Assembly (NCBI GenBank): GCA_003021905.1
Contig: PXPI01000103.1
Coordinates: 1 to 32,898 of the forward strand
Length of the DNA: 32,898 nucleotides
Source: Cyanobacteria bacterium SW_9_44_58
Lineage (GTDB): Bacteria; Cyanobacteriota; Cyanobacteriia; Cyanobacteriales; Rubidibacteraceae
Direction: 5' to 3'
Position 1 is the first letter of the stretch. The number at the start of each line of letters is the position of its first letter. The notes beneath the pieces are model-generated. The model saw nothing but the letters and a program-made list of their open reading frames with translations, was not told the DNA's origin and did not search any database. The position numbers were made by a program, and so were the translations under genes. Positions 16,390 to 23,039 of the stretch are shown here, piece after piece.

Positions 16390-16949
16390 TAGGGAGTACT
16401 GACTTTTTGTTCCACCCCAAACCCAACAAGCCTGACGTTTTTTAGAGATTCTCCTTCGGGAGGGCGATCATAGTTGATAATTTTACGAATTCTTAAGTTG
16501 GGATTAACGAGTGTGATGGAATCCACAGAAACCACTTGGGTATAAGGCGTGGTCATTAACAATTCTGAAACTGCCGGATCAAAGCGAAAATGGGAAACAA
16601 TGGGTCGAGCCTCTTCGTAGGCGCGATCGCGCAAATAATCTCCTTCTAACAGGTTTCCTTCCTGCTTTTTGGGAACAAATAGCGCATTGAGGGATTGGGC
16701 CACTTCCTCTCCCTTTTCCGAAACTGTATGAAAATACAATTGAAACCCTGACAAGTCTGCATTTTGATTTGAGATATCGTATTGATTGTCCGCTAACACC
16801 TTAGTCTTTAACTCGGGTGTTAAGGGTTTAACCTCAAATTTCGTGCGCGATCGCTCTACTTCTTGGCGCGTGAGATAATGATAGGTGCGTTCAATATCCC
16901 AATGACCCAAACAGCAGTTAAAAAAATGTTGCAAACTTGAAGTATCCAT
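16389..16949 (-). CDS. cpcU: Phycobiliprotein chromophore lyase of the CpcS family, CpcU-like
   Basis: This 186-residue protein shares the CpcS-family plan: LQHFFNCCLGHWDIERTYHY near the start, then GFQLYFHTVSEKGEEV, GDYLRDRAYEEARPIVSHFRF and the final strand NPNLRIRKIINYDRPPEG. It is clearly a diverged paralogue of the neighbouring cpcS product. The EVERS-x-T-x-F-x-V-x-PLT segment after the first strand is what I associate with the CpcU clade, which pairs with CpcS to form the active lyase. CpeU or another CpcS subtype cannot be excluded without a tree. The start is ATG 16949. A small ORF begins on its stop codon. Confidence 0.8.
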   Translation of the reverse strand: MDTSSLQHFFNCCLGHWDIERTYHYLTRQEVERSRTKFEVKPLTPELKTKVLADNQYDISNQNADLSGFQLYFHTVSEKGEEVAQSLNALFVPKKQEGNLLEGDYLRDRAYEEARPIVSHFRFDPAVSELLMTTPYTQVVSVDSITLVNPNLRIRKIINYDRPPEGESLKNVRLVGFGVEQKVSTP

Positions 16950-17013
16950 GGGGTGGGTTCTTTGTTTTTCGGGTTAACTCATTGTCCTGCAGTTGATGAC
17001 CGTTGGACGAATA

Positions 17014-17331
17014 CTAGCGCCGTTGAGATTGTTGCGCTTGCAATTTTTCAATTTCGGCATCGATTCTTAAAATCTCGGGATTTTTCCCAATATTGGCCAT
17101 GGCGGCTTTATGAGAAACCTCAACTTGTCGTGCCGATTGAAATAAATCGTTGACAATTCTTTCTCGATATCGTTCTAATTCAGTGATCGCTTGTTCAAGT
17201 TCCTCGGGTGAGTAGTCCTCGGGGGAGCAGTTCTTTTTCTGCTGATCTAACATATTGACCACATCCTTGATTTGCCTTACTAGCCTCGATTTTCGCAAAA
17301 CCTGTTTTTTAGCGCCAGATTTATTAAGCAA
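17014..17331 (-). CDS. Small helical protein of unknown function beside the cpc promoter region
   Basis: The frame encodes up to 105 residues, nearly all predicted helix, with a Lys/Arg-rich first 25 residues and a charged second half (EELEQAITELERYRERIVN, DAEIEKLQAQQSQ). No membrane segment or enzyme motif is visible and I do not recognise the family. The start is unclear: the full frame begins with TTG 17331 without a Shine-Dalgarno; ATG 17253, preceded by AAGGA, would give 79 residues. It is the first gene of the minus-strand lyase cluster, 64 bp upstream of cpcU and divergent from cpcB. By association it may have a phycobilisome role, but nothing in the sequence proves it. Confidence 0.55.
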   Translation of the reverse strand: MLNKSGAKKQVLRKSRLVRQIKDVVNMLDQQKKNCSPEDYSPEELEQAITELERYRERIVNDLFQSARQVEVSHKAAMANIGKNPEILRIDAEIEKLQAQQSQRR

Positions 17332-17661
17332 AGTTAAAGAAGAGTTTACCCTCTCCCTATCATAAAACTGGCTCTAAATACTAGAAGTTTAGAATCATTT
17401 AATCTTTTTTGCCGTTTTCAATCAAACCCTAATAATCTTAATATACTGTAACACAAAAAGCCGTTAATAGGGTGTATAAATTAACAGAGAAGGGTTTAAA
17501 ACAAAGCCTAAAAGCAATCCCAACTTAGAAACAGAAAAGACAACAATCTTTCTCATCTAAGAACTGAAAATTCTCAGAATTGGTTAATCCCAATCTCTGA
17601 GTCAGACCTTAAAAAGCCCTTCTCATACTGAAAACATCGTCGATTAAAGGAGATTAAAACT
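17332..17661 (+). promoter_or_regulatory. Promoter and leader region of the cpc operon (divergent intergenic)
   Basis: This 330-bp A/T-rich gap separates the divergent lyase cluster from cpcB. For the plus strand a plausible sigma70-type promoter is TTGCCG (17409-17414) with TAATCT (17433-17438, 18-bp spacing); TATACT (17442-17447) is another -10 candidate. That would leave a leader of roughly 200 nt, as is common for cpc operons. A short palindrome ATTGG-TTAATC-CCAAT is present near 17580-17595. The ribosome binding site before cpcB is strong: AAAGGAG, 8 bases from the ATG. The start sites are not proven. Confidence 0.45.
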
Positions 17662-18180
17662 ATGTTCGATGCATTTAGCCGTGTCGTTGCCCAAGCGGAC
17701 AGCCGTGGGGAATTCCTCAGCAACGAGCAACTTGATGCTCTTACCCAAATGGTTCAGGAAGGACCTAAGCGTTTAGATACGGTTAACCGTATGACCAGCA
17801 ATAGCTCCAGCATTGTGACTAATGCTGCTCGCGGCTTGTTTGCAGATCAACCACAGTTGATTCAACCGGGTGGCAATGCTTACACTAACCGTCGCATGGC
17901 TGCTTGCTTACGTGACATGGAAATTATTCTTCGTTATGTCACCTACGCTACCTTAGCTGGCGATGCAAGTGTCCTGGAAGATCGTTGCTTAAACGGACTT
18001 CGTGAGACTTACCAAGCACTTGGTGTTCCTGGTGCCTCCGTTGCCGCTGGTGTTGAAAAAATGAAAGAAGAAGCAATCCGTATTGCTAACGATCCCAACG
18101 GCATCACCCAAGGCGATTGCAGCCAGCTGATGTCAGAAGTAGCCACCTACTTTGATCGCGCAGCTGCTGCTGTTGCGTAA
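17662..18180 (+). CDS. cpcB: C-phycocyanin beta subunit
   Basis: This 172-residue phycobiliprotein subunit is the standard length for CpcB and forms, with CpcA, the rod hexamers of the phycobilisome on the thylakoid surface. The bilin-binding cysteines are in place: C82 (in [12 protein letters not shown]) and C153 (in TQGDCSQL). N72 (in PGGNAYT) is the conserved asparagine methylated by CpcM, and D39 is the residue that holds the second bilin. The ending DRAAAAVA is typical. C82 is the site served by CpcS/CpcU, encoded on the other side of the divergent promoter region; C153 needs a CpcT lyase, which is not in this window. It is the first gene of the cpc operon. Confidence 0.97.
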   Translation: MFDAFSRVVAQADSRGEFLSNEQLDALTQMVQEGPKRLDTVNRMTSNSSSIVTNAARGLFADQPQLIQPGGNAYTNRRMAACLRDMEIILRYVTYATLAGDASVLEDRCLNGLRETYQALGVPGASVAAGVEKMKEEAIRIANDPNGITQGDCSQLMSEVATYFDRAAAAVA

Positions 18181-18196
18181 TTCTGGTTTGTCTAGC

Positions 18197-18232
18197 TCCC
18201 TAAAAAGGGAATCTCTTTTGTAATTTTTTTTT
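18197..18232 (+). other. Hairpin plus T-run between cpcB and cpcA
   Basis: TCCCT (18197-18201) pairs with AGGGA (18206-18210) around AAAA, and nine T's follow at 18224-18232. The stem is short and the T-run lies 13 nt away, so it is at most a weak terminator; it could act as an mRNA processing or pausing signal. The cpcA ribosome binding site (AGGAAGAG) lies just downstream. Confidence 0.4.
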
Positions 18233-18269
18233 GTAAACCTGTTGTAGACGTTAGGAAGAGAAAATCGAA

Positions 18270-18758
18270 ATGAAAACGCCAATCACCGAAGCTATCGCTG
18301 CTGCCGACAGTCAAGGACGTTTCCTAGGCAATACCGAGCTGCAATCCGTAAACGGTCGTTTTGAGCGTGCCAATGCCAGCATGGAAGCGGCTCGCGCGCT
18401 CACCCAAAAATCCAACGACTTAATTAACGGTGCGGCTAACGCGGTTTATCAGAAGTTCCCCTACACCACGCAAATGCAGGGACCTCAATACGCGCATGAT
18501 CAGCGTGGAAAAGATAAATGCGCTCGTGACATCGGCCACTATCTGCGCATGGTTACCTACTGCCTTATTGCCGGCGGCACCGGTCCCATGGACGAATACC
18601 TCATTGCCGGCTTAGATGAAATCAATCGGACGTTTGAACTATCTCCTTCCTGGTACATTGAAGCCCTGAAGCATATTAAAGCGAACCACGGCTTAACCGG
18701 CCAAGCGGCTAACGAAGCCAATACCTATATCGACTATGCCATCAACGCCTTGAGCTAA
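18270..18758 (+). CDS. cpcA: C-phycocyanin alpha subunit
   Basis: This 162-residue protein has the exact usual length of CpcA and starts with the characteristic [19 protein letters not shown]. The single bilin cysteine is C84 (in [14 protein letters not shown]), served by the CpcE/CpcF lyase; D87 of the same helix is the usual bilin-nitrogen partner. The segment [23 protein letters not shown] is the conserved helix-loop of phycocyanin alpha. It forms the alpha-beta monomer with CpcB, encoded 89 bp upstream. Downstream, a strong hairpin separates it from the linker gene, consistent with the much higher demand for CpcBA than for linkers. Confidence 0.97.
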   Translation: MKTPITEAIAAADSQGRFLGNTELQSVNGRFERANASMEAARALTQKSNDLINGAANAVYQKFPYTTQMQGPQYAHDQRGKDKCARDIGHYLRMVTYCLIAGGTGPMDEYLIAGLDEINRTFELSPSWYIEALKHIKANHGLTGQAANEANTYIDYAINALS

Positions 18759-18772
18759 CTGTTCTTGGTGTT

Positions 18773-18843
18773 TGCCCGGAAGAGTGAACGAATGTTGACC
18801 TGGATAGAAGATCCCCGTTAGCATTTGTGAATTTTTCCGGGCA
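18773..18843 (+). other. Long stem-loop between cpcA and cpcC (mRNA processing/attenuation element)
   Basis: TGCCCGGAA (18773-18781) is perfectly complementary to TTCCGGGCA (18835-18843). Counting G-U pairs, the stem extends four further pairs inward (to 18785/18831), giving 13 bp around a loop of about 45 nt. It begins 15 bp after the cpcA stop and ends 54 bp before the cpcC start. No T-run follows. In other cyanobacteria, structures at this place protect the abundant cpcBA transcript; that role here is inferred from position. Confidence 0.65.
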
Positions 18844-18897
18844 TTATTGATTGAGCTAGGATTGCTGCGAAATTTTCCTTTGGAGAGGGTATTAATT

Positions 18898-19758
18898 ATG
18901 CAAACTTTAGTTGCATCGAATCTCGCAAACGCGGGACGTTTAGGTTTAGAATCATTTGACGGTGAACCAGTAGAATTGCGCTGGAACACCAGTGAAGAAG
19001 AATTGCAAACAGTTATTCGGGCGGTATACAAGCAGGTTTTAGGCAATGACTATGTTATGGAGTCGCAACGCCTAATTTCTGCTGAATCGTTATTGCGTCA
19101 GGGAAACTTGACGGTAAGAGGATTTGTCCGCGCCGTTGCCAAGTCCGAGTTATACAAAGAAAAGTTTTTTTATCCCAACTCGAATCAACGCTTTGTGGAA
19201 TTAAACTTTAAGCATCTCCTGGGCCGTCCCCCGTCTGATGAGGACGAATGGGCTTATCACACTTGTTTGTGTGAAAAACAAGGGGTCGATGCTGAAATTG
19301 ATTCCTATTTGGATAGCGAAGAATACGTTAGTAAATTTGGGGAAAATATTGTTCCCTATTATACCGGTTTCCAAGTCGGGTTAGGGGCGAGAACCACCAA
19401 CTTTACTCGGATGTTTCAATTGTATCGAGGTTATGGCAGCAGCGATCGCGCCCAAGTCGGCGGCAAAGAACCCCGATTAACTTGGGAAATTGGGAAAAAC
19501 GAAGCCTCTAGCATTGTTATGCCTTCCACCAGCACGGAAGAAGGCACGGCTCGCACGCCGCAAACCGCCTTTGGCGGCATTGGCAACCAAAGTGCCAGAA
19601 TGTATCGTGTGGAAGTCAGCGGCCAAGTTGGGCGGCAAGTTCGTCCGGTGATCCGCTTTAGCAACAATGCTTACTTGGTTCCCTACGATCAGTTGTCTCA
19701 ACGCTTACAGCAAATTGTCCGTCAAGGCGGCAAAATTGTCAGCGTCAGACCCGCTTAA
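18898..19758 (+). CDS. cpcC: Phycobilisome rod linker polypeptide CpcC
   Basis: This 286-residue rod linker joins phycocyanin hexamers in the peripheral rods. The N-terminal PBS linker domain (about residues 17-175) shows [59 protein letters not shown] and [19 protein letters not shown]. The C-terminal CpcD-like domain (about 235-286) begins at [10 protein letters not shown] and ends [13 protein letters not shown]. This two-domain plan is that of CpcC rather than CpcG, which lacks the C-terminal domain. I start it at ATG 18898, behind GGAGAGG; the frame is open further upstream but lacks support. Only one rod linker gene is present here, so longer rods would need another linker elsewhere. Confidence 0.94.
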   Translation: MQTLVASNLANAGRLGLESFDGEPVELRWNTSEEELQTVIRAVYKQVLGNDYVMESQRLISAESLLRQGNLTVRGFVRAVAKSELYKEKFFYPNSNQRFVELNFKHLLGRPPSDEDEWAYHTCLCEKQGVDAEIDSYLDSEEYVSKFGENIVPYYTGFQVGLGARTTNFTRMFQLYRGYGSSDRAQVGGKEPRLTWEIGKNEASSIVMPSTSTEEGTARTPQTAFGGIGNQSARMYRVEVSGQVGRQVRPVIRFSNNAYLVPYDQLSQRLQQIVRQGGKIVSVRPA

Positions 19759-19832
19759 ATGGGAAGCCGAAATTCGTTAAAAAATGATCGCAAGTGACCC
19801 CCTATTTCAATGAAGGTGATCGGGCGATCGTT

Positions 19833-19878
19833 GGTTAGAGTTTGCGCCTTGGGAAAACAGAAGGTGCTCCCTCTAACC
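19833..19878 (+). other. First of two tandem strong hairpins between cpcC and cpcD
   Basis: GGTTAGAG (19833-19840) pairs exactly with CTCTAACC (19871-19878). Inside it, GCGCCTT (19844-19850) pairs with AAGGTGC (19861-19867) with one G-U, around a 10-nt loop. The two stems are separated by a 3 x 3 internal loop, giving 15 pairs in all. It starts about 75 bp after the cpcC stop. Confidence 0.6.
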
Positions 19879-19880
19879 GT

Positions 19881-19925
19881 TGGTGATAGTAAGGATAATG
19901 ATAAAAATTAACCCTGCTATCACCA
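19881..19925 (+). other. Second tandem hairpin between cpcC and cpcD
   Basis: TGGTGATAG (19881-19889) is exactly complementary to CTATCACCA (19917-19925), with two more inner pairs possible, around a loop of about 23 A-rich nt. TTTTC follows, so it could also cause partial termination before cpcD. Only two bases separate it from the first hairpin. Confidence 0.55.
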
Positions 19926-19964
19926 TTTTCAAATTTTCCACGACCAAGAGGAGTTTCTAAAATT

Positions 19965-20225
19965 ATGTACGGTCAAACGACAATTACTACTCCCAACAGT
20001 GCAGCGAGTCGGATGTATCGCATTGAAGTTGAGGGGATGCGGCAAAGCAGTGAATCCGACAAGCAACTGTATCCCATTCGTCAAAGCGGAAGCGTATTTT
20101 TTACTGTTCCCTATAGTCGTATGAATGAACAAATGCGGCGTATCAATCGCATGGGCGGCAAAATTGTTAACATTGAGCCCTTGAATACAGAACCGGAACC
20201 GCAACCTAAATCGTCAGAAAATTAA
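19965..20225 (+). CDS. cpcD: Phycobilisome small rod-capping linker CpcD
   Basis: This 86-residue linker of about 9-10 kDa caps the distal end of phycocyanin rods. The single CpcD domain spans about residues 17-70, from SRMYRIEVEGM to INRMGGKIVNIEPL, and matches the C-terminal domain of CpcC residue for residue in its key positions (MYR-I/V-EV, VPY, GGKIV). The last 15 residues are a Glu/Pro-rich tail. Length is normal. The start ATG 19965 follows AGAGGAG with good spacing. It sits behind two tandem hairpins, fitting a low expression level relative to cpcBA. Confidence 0.95.
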   Translation: MYGQTTITTPNSAASRMYRIEVEGMRQSSESDKQLYPIRQSGSVFFTVPYSRMNEQMRRINRMGGKIVNIEPLNTEPEPQPKSSEN

Positions 20226-20268
20226 GACGGTATTTTCCAATCTAAGGATAGGAATTATCGAAGACTAA

Positions 20269-20292
20269 GCCCCCAAGGTTTAAGTAGGGGGC
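20269..20292 (+). other. Hairpin between cpcD and cpcE
   Basis: GCCCCC (20269-20274) pairs perfectly with GGGGGC (20287-20292) around a 12-nt loop. A second short palindrome, GGGAA-TCA-TTCCC (about 20327-20339), sits right in front of the cpcE ATG and could occlude its ribosome binding site, which is otherwise weak. Both would keep lyase subunit output below that of the structural genes. The interpretation is inferred. Confidence 0.5.
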
Positions 20293-20342
20293 AATTCGAT
20301 TCCAAGAGTCGTTTTGCTGGAAGGGAATCATTCCCAATTGCT

Positions 20343-21131
20343 ATGACTGTTTACGATGCCGAAACCGCGATCGCGCACTTAAACCAAAAAGAAGATTTGA
20401 GCCTTCGCTATTATGCCGCTTGGTGGCTGGGAAAATGCCGGGTTAGAGATCAAGCGGCAATTTCGGCGTTATTAAATGCCCTGGAAGATGAAGCGGATCG
20501 CTCTCCTGATGGGGGATATCCCTTAAGACGAAATGCCGCGCGAGCATTGGGAAAATTAGGCGACAGGCAAGCCGTTTCCCGGTTAATTGAAAATTTAAGC
20601 TGTAGCGACTATTATGTGCGAGAAGCCTGTGCCCAAGCCTTGGAAGAACTTGGCGATTCCCAAGCCATTCCTTATTTGCGGGAATTATTAGCCGGCGGGG
20701 TGGAGGCAGCGCAGCAAGTTCCGGGCAAACCCCATTTAGTGCAACCCTACGAAGCTATTATTGAAGCCTTGGGAACTTTAGGGGCAAGCCAAGCCCAAGC
20801 CGAAATTGAGCCCTTTTTAGCGCATTCTGTGGAAAAAGTGCAGTTGGCAACTGCTCGCGCCTTATATCAGTTAACCGGGGAAGACGAATATGGCCAACGG
20901 TTAATGAGCGGGCTGCAAGCTGAGAAATTGCCCCTGCGACGTTCTGCCCTGATGGATCTGGGGGCAACGGATTATTTTCCTGCGGCGGACGCGATCGCGC
21001 AAACCCCCGCCGAAAATAGTTTAAAATTAATTGCCTTGAAAGGGATATTGGAAAACTATTTACCCAACGAGAAACAGGAATTATCCAAGGAAGCCGTTCA
21101 TTTGTTAGAGTTGATGGATTCTCTATTGTAA
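20343..21131 (+). CDS. cpcE: Phycocyanin alpha-subunit phycocyanobilin lyase, CpcE subunit
   Basis: This 262-residue protein is built of HEAT/PBS-lyase repeats (LSLRYYAAWWLGKCR, PLRRNAARALGKLGD, YYVREACAQALEELGD, KVQLATARALYQLTG, LPLRRSALMDLGATD). CpcE forms a heterodimer with CpcF that attaches phycocyanobilin to Cys84 of CpcA. The length and the start (sequence AIAHLNQKEDLSLRYYAAWW) match CpcE well. Its usual partner cpcF should follow but does not; the next gene, 25 bp on, is a NurA-like nuclease. CpcF must therefore be encoded elsewhere, since CpcE alone is known to be inactive. Confidence 0.93.
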   Translation: MTVYDAETAIAHLNQKEDLSLRYYAAWWLGKCRVRDQAAISALLNALEDEADRSPDGGYPLRRNAARALGKLGDRQAVSRLIENLSCSDYYVREACAQALEELGDSQAIPYLRELLAGGVEAAQQVPGKPHLVQPYEAIIEALGTLGASQAQAEIEPFLAHSVEKVQLATARALYQLTGEDEYGQRLMSGLQAEKLPLRRSALMDLGATDYFPAADAIAQTPAENSLKLIALKGILENYLPNEKQELSKEAVHLLELMDSLL

Positions 21132-21156
21132 TGAAATGTCTGAGTGAGGGCGAGTG

Positions 21157-22353
21157 ATGCTTGATATAACCAAACTGAGCCGCCAATTCCCTGAAATTAG
21201 TCAGCATCTGCAACAAGAAGCCTCCGCCAGTCAACAGCGCCTGGATCAAGCCCTAACCCTACTGAGGGAGAGTTGCCGCCAACAACCAACCTTAGAAAAC
21301 AAACAACAGCAATGGCGCGATCGCGCGATTTTCAATGCGGCTGTCCCCCTAGAACCCCTTGACACCTGTAAAGAAATTCCGGTTCCCCCTTATGCCCACA
21401 GTGTGTTTGGCACCGACGGTTCCCAAATTTCCCCCTCTCACCACGAAATTGCCTACTGTTATTTAATTAATATTGGGCGGGTAATGTTGCATTATGGGCA
21501 AAGCTTGCATCCGGTTCTCGATAGTGTGCCAGAAGTGTTCTACAAGCGGGAAGATTTATATGAATCCCGGAAATGGGGGATTGCCACGGAAGAATGGTTA
21601 GGCTATCGGCGTACCGTTTCCGAAATTCAAGCCCTCTCAGACATGGCTTGCCGTTGGGTGAATCCGCCAGGGGCGCATACGGAATCCAATTTAGCTTTAG
21701 TGGATGGATCCTTAATTTACTGGTTTTTGGAAAATTTGCCCACGCCGGCGCGCGATCGCCTGCTTCCCCCGATTTTTGAAGCTTGGGAAAAATTGGAAAC
21801 AGCGAAAATTCCCTTAATGAGTTATCTCAGCGCGAACCGCCATACAGAAGCCGTTCGCTTTTTGCGGTATGCCGCTTGTCCTTATGATGTGCCGGATTGT
21901 CAAAGCTATTGCAACAACAATCAAACCAATCAATTGCCCTGTCAAGTTTGCGATCCTTTACGAGATACCACCTTATGGCAATCTTTGTTATCCCCGGGAC
22001 AGCGATCGGCAGTGTGGCGCAGCGCCGCTCCCATTTTAGAACTCTATCTCGAACAATGTTCCATTCACTTTTGCTATCTTCATGTCGGAAGCGAAATTGC
22101 CCGTGTGGAATTTCCAGGTTGGCTTGCCCAAGATGAAGCATTATTAGAACAAGCGTTAGGCATTTTATTAGCGCAAGTGTATAAAGGATATGGGTATCCC
22201 GTTGCCCTTGCCGAATCTCATAATCAAGCTGTAGTTACCAGCAGCGATCGCGCTCGCTTTTTTGCCCTGTTAGAGCGAGAAATGATTAAAGCCGGACTCC
22301 CCAATGTCGGGGTTTCTTATAAAGAAAGCCATAAACGGGGCAGCATTGCTTAA
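21157..22353 (+). CDS. NurA-domain nuclease-like protein with a cysteine cluster
   Basis: This 398-residue protein has the marks of the NurA family (5'-3' nuclease partner of the HerA helicase in archaeal and bacterial end resection). These are an early acidic motif in HSVFGTDGSQISPSHHE, a second in SNLALVDGSLIYWFLE, and a late segment GYGYPVALAESHNQAVVTSSDR. A five-cysteine cluster lies in the middle: C241, C248, C252, C262 and C265, with a C-x2-C pair at the end, suggesting bound zinc or an Fe-S cluster. No herA gene is in the window. The start is ATG 21157 behind GAGGGCGAG (a GTG precedes it directly). It follows cpcE by 25 bp and is probably co-transcribed with the phycocyanin operon. Confidence 0.78.
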   Translation: MLDITKLSRQFPEISQHLQQEASASQQRLDQALTLLRESCRQQPTLENKQQQWRDRAIFNAAVPLEPLDTCKEIPVPPYAHSVFGTDGSQISPSHHEIAYCYLINIGRVMLHYGQSLHPVLDSVPEVFYKREDLYESRKWGIATEEWLGYRRTVSEIQALSDMACRWVNPPGAHTESNLALVDGSLIYWFLENLPTPARDRLLPPIFEAWEKLETAKIPLMSYLSANRHTEAVRFLRYAACPYDVPDCQSYCNNNQTNQLPCQVCDPLRDTTLWQSLLSPGQRSAVWRSAAPILELYLEQCSIHFCYLHVGSEIARVEFPGWLAQDEALLEQALGILLAQVYKGYGYPVALAESHNQAVVTSSDRARFFALLEREMIKAGLPNVGVSYKESHKRGSIA

Positions 22354-22451
22354 CATCAGCATTTTGCACTTTCCCAGCATTTTTTCCTATCATAAAGGAT
22401 GCCCATTGAATTGCCAGCATTGGCCGATAGGAGGGTCGCCGCCGCAGCATT
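22341..22451 (+). repeat. Five direct copies of CAGCATT upstream of the Rrf2-cysK genes
   Basis: CAGCATT occurs at 22341, 22357, 22375, 22415 and 22445, all in the same orientation, the first inside the last codons of the NurA-like gene and the rest in the intergenic region. Intervals are 16, 18, 40 and 30 bp. By chance less than 0.01 copy would be expected in 111 bp. They end about 60 bp before a consensus TATAAT box, so they may be binding sites of an upstream-acting regulator. A 35-codon open frame (22399-22506) overlaps the last two copies and offers an alternative, coding explanation. Confidence 0.55.
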
Positions 22452-22461
22452 GTCGATTAAT

Positions 22462-22516
22462 TTGACATCATCAAATGCAACTCATGCTAACGTTAAAACC
22501 GGCTAACTCCTATAAT
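22462..22516 (+). promoter_or_regulatory. Candidate promoter elements of the Rrf2 gene
   Basis: A perfect -10 hexamer TATAAT lies at 22511-22516, 38 bp before the GTG start, without a good -35 at standard distance. A perfect -35 hexamer TTGACA lies at 22462-22467 with a weak -10 (TGCTAA, 22485-22490) 17 bp further on. Either could be used; an activator-dependent promoter would fit the lone TATAAT. Confidence 0.4.
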
Positions 22517-22554
22517 GATTACTAAGGCTTTACCCTATTCAGTAAGCGCTTATT

Positions 22555-22989
22555 GTGGAACTTTCTTGTAAAACGAAATATGCTCTTCTTGCCCTTTTAG
22601 AGCTTGCGGCCTTCTATCAAAAACAAGAACCATTGCAAATTCGGCAAATTGCCGAAAAACAAAATATATCCGATCGTTATCTGGAACAACTCCTAGCAAC
22701 ACTGCGGCGAGGAGGGTTAGTCAAAAGTCAACGAGGGGCAAAAGGGGGATACTTACTTGCACAAGAACCCTGGCAAATTACGCTTCTAGATTTAGTAAAG
22801 TGTCTGGAGGGATCAGAAGGGCTTAATCAAGACGGTCCTCAAATTAGCACCCCTGAACAAGCCGTGGTTAAGGAGATTTGGGATGAGATTGATCAACACT
22901 TAAAAGCGCAGTTAGAAACGTATAACTTGCAAAATTTATCAGAACAGCGCAATAACAAACAACAAGTCGATTTAATGTATTACATTTAA
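22555..22989 (+). CDS. Rrf2-family transcriptional regulator (CymR-like by context)
   Basis: This 144-residue protein starts with the Rrf2 signature MELSCKTKYALLALLELA and has the winged helix with IRQIAEKQNISDRYLEQLLATLRRGGLVKSQRGAKGGYLLA (residues about 28-70). The three cysteines that hold the Fe-S cluster in IscR and NsrR (in the loop after residue 90) are absent: the only cysteines are C5 and one in DLVKCLEG. It is thus of the cluster-free type, like CymR of Firmicutes, which controls cysteine synthesis in complex with CysK. The next gene, 50 bp on, is cysK, which supports that reading. The start is GTG 22555, the only start consistent with the family N-terminus. Confidence 0.85.
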   Translation: MELSCKTKYALLALLELAAFYQKQEPLQIRQIAEKQNISDRYLEQLLATLRRGGLVKSQRGAKGGYLLAQEPWQITLLDLVKCLEGSEGLNQDGPQISTPEQAVVKEIWDEIDQHLKAQLETYNLQNLSEQRNNKQQVDLMYYI

Positions 22990-23039
22990 ACCACTATTCT
23001 CAAGCCGCTGTTTTTGAAACATGAAAATGGAAATTAATT

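Noticed and set aside
18197-18232. Strong rho-independent terminator between cpcB and cpcA
   Set aside because: The stem has only five pairs and the T-run is 13 nt away; a full stop between two equimolar subunits would also make no biological sense.
22399-22506. 35-codon reading frame before the Rrf2 gene (MPIELPALADRRVAAAAL...)
   Set aside because: Start overlaps its own possible Shine-Dalgarno, no family is recognised, and it overlaps promoter-like elements and repeats; kept only as an alternative explanation for the repeats.
22555-22989. Fe-S cluster IscR
   Set aside because: The three clustered cysteines of IscR are missing; only C5 and one other cysteine exist.
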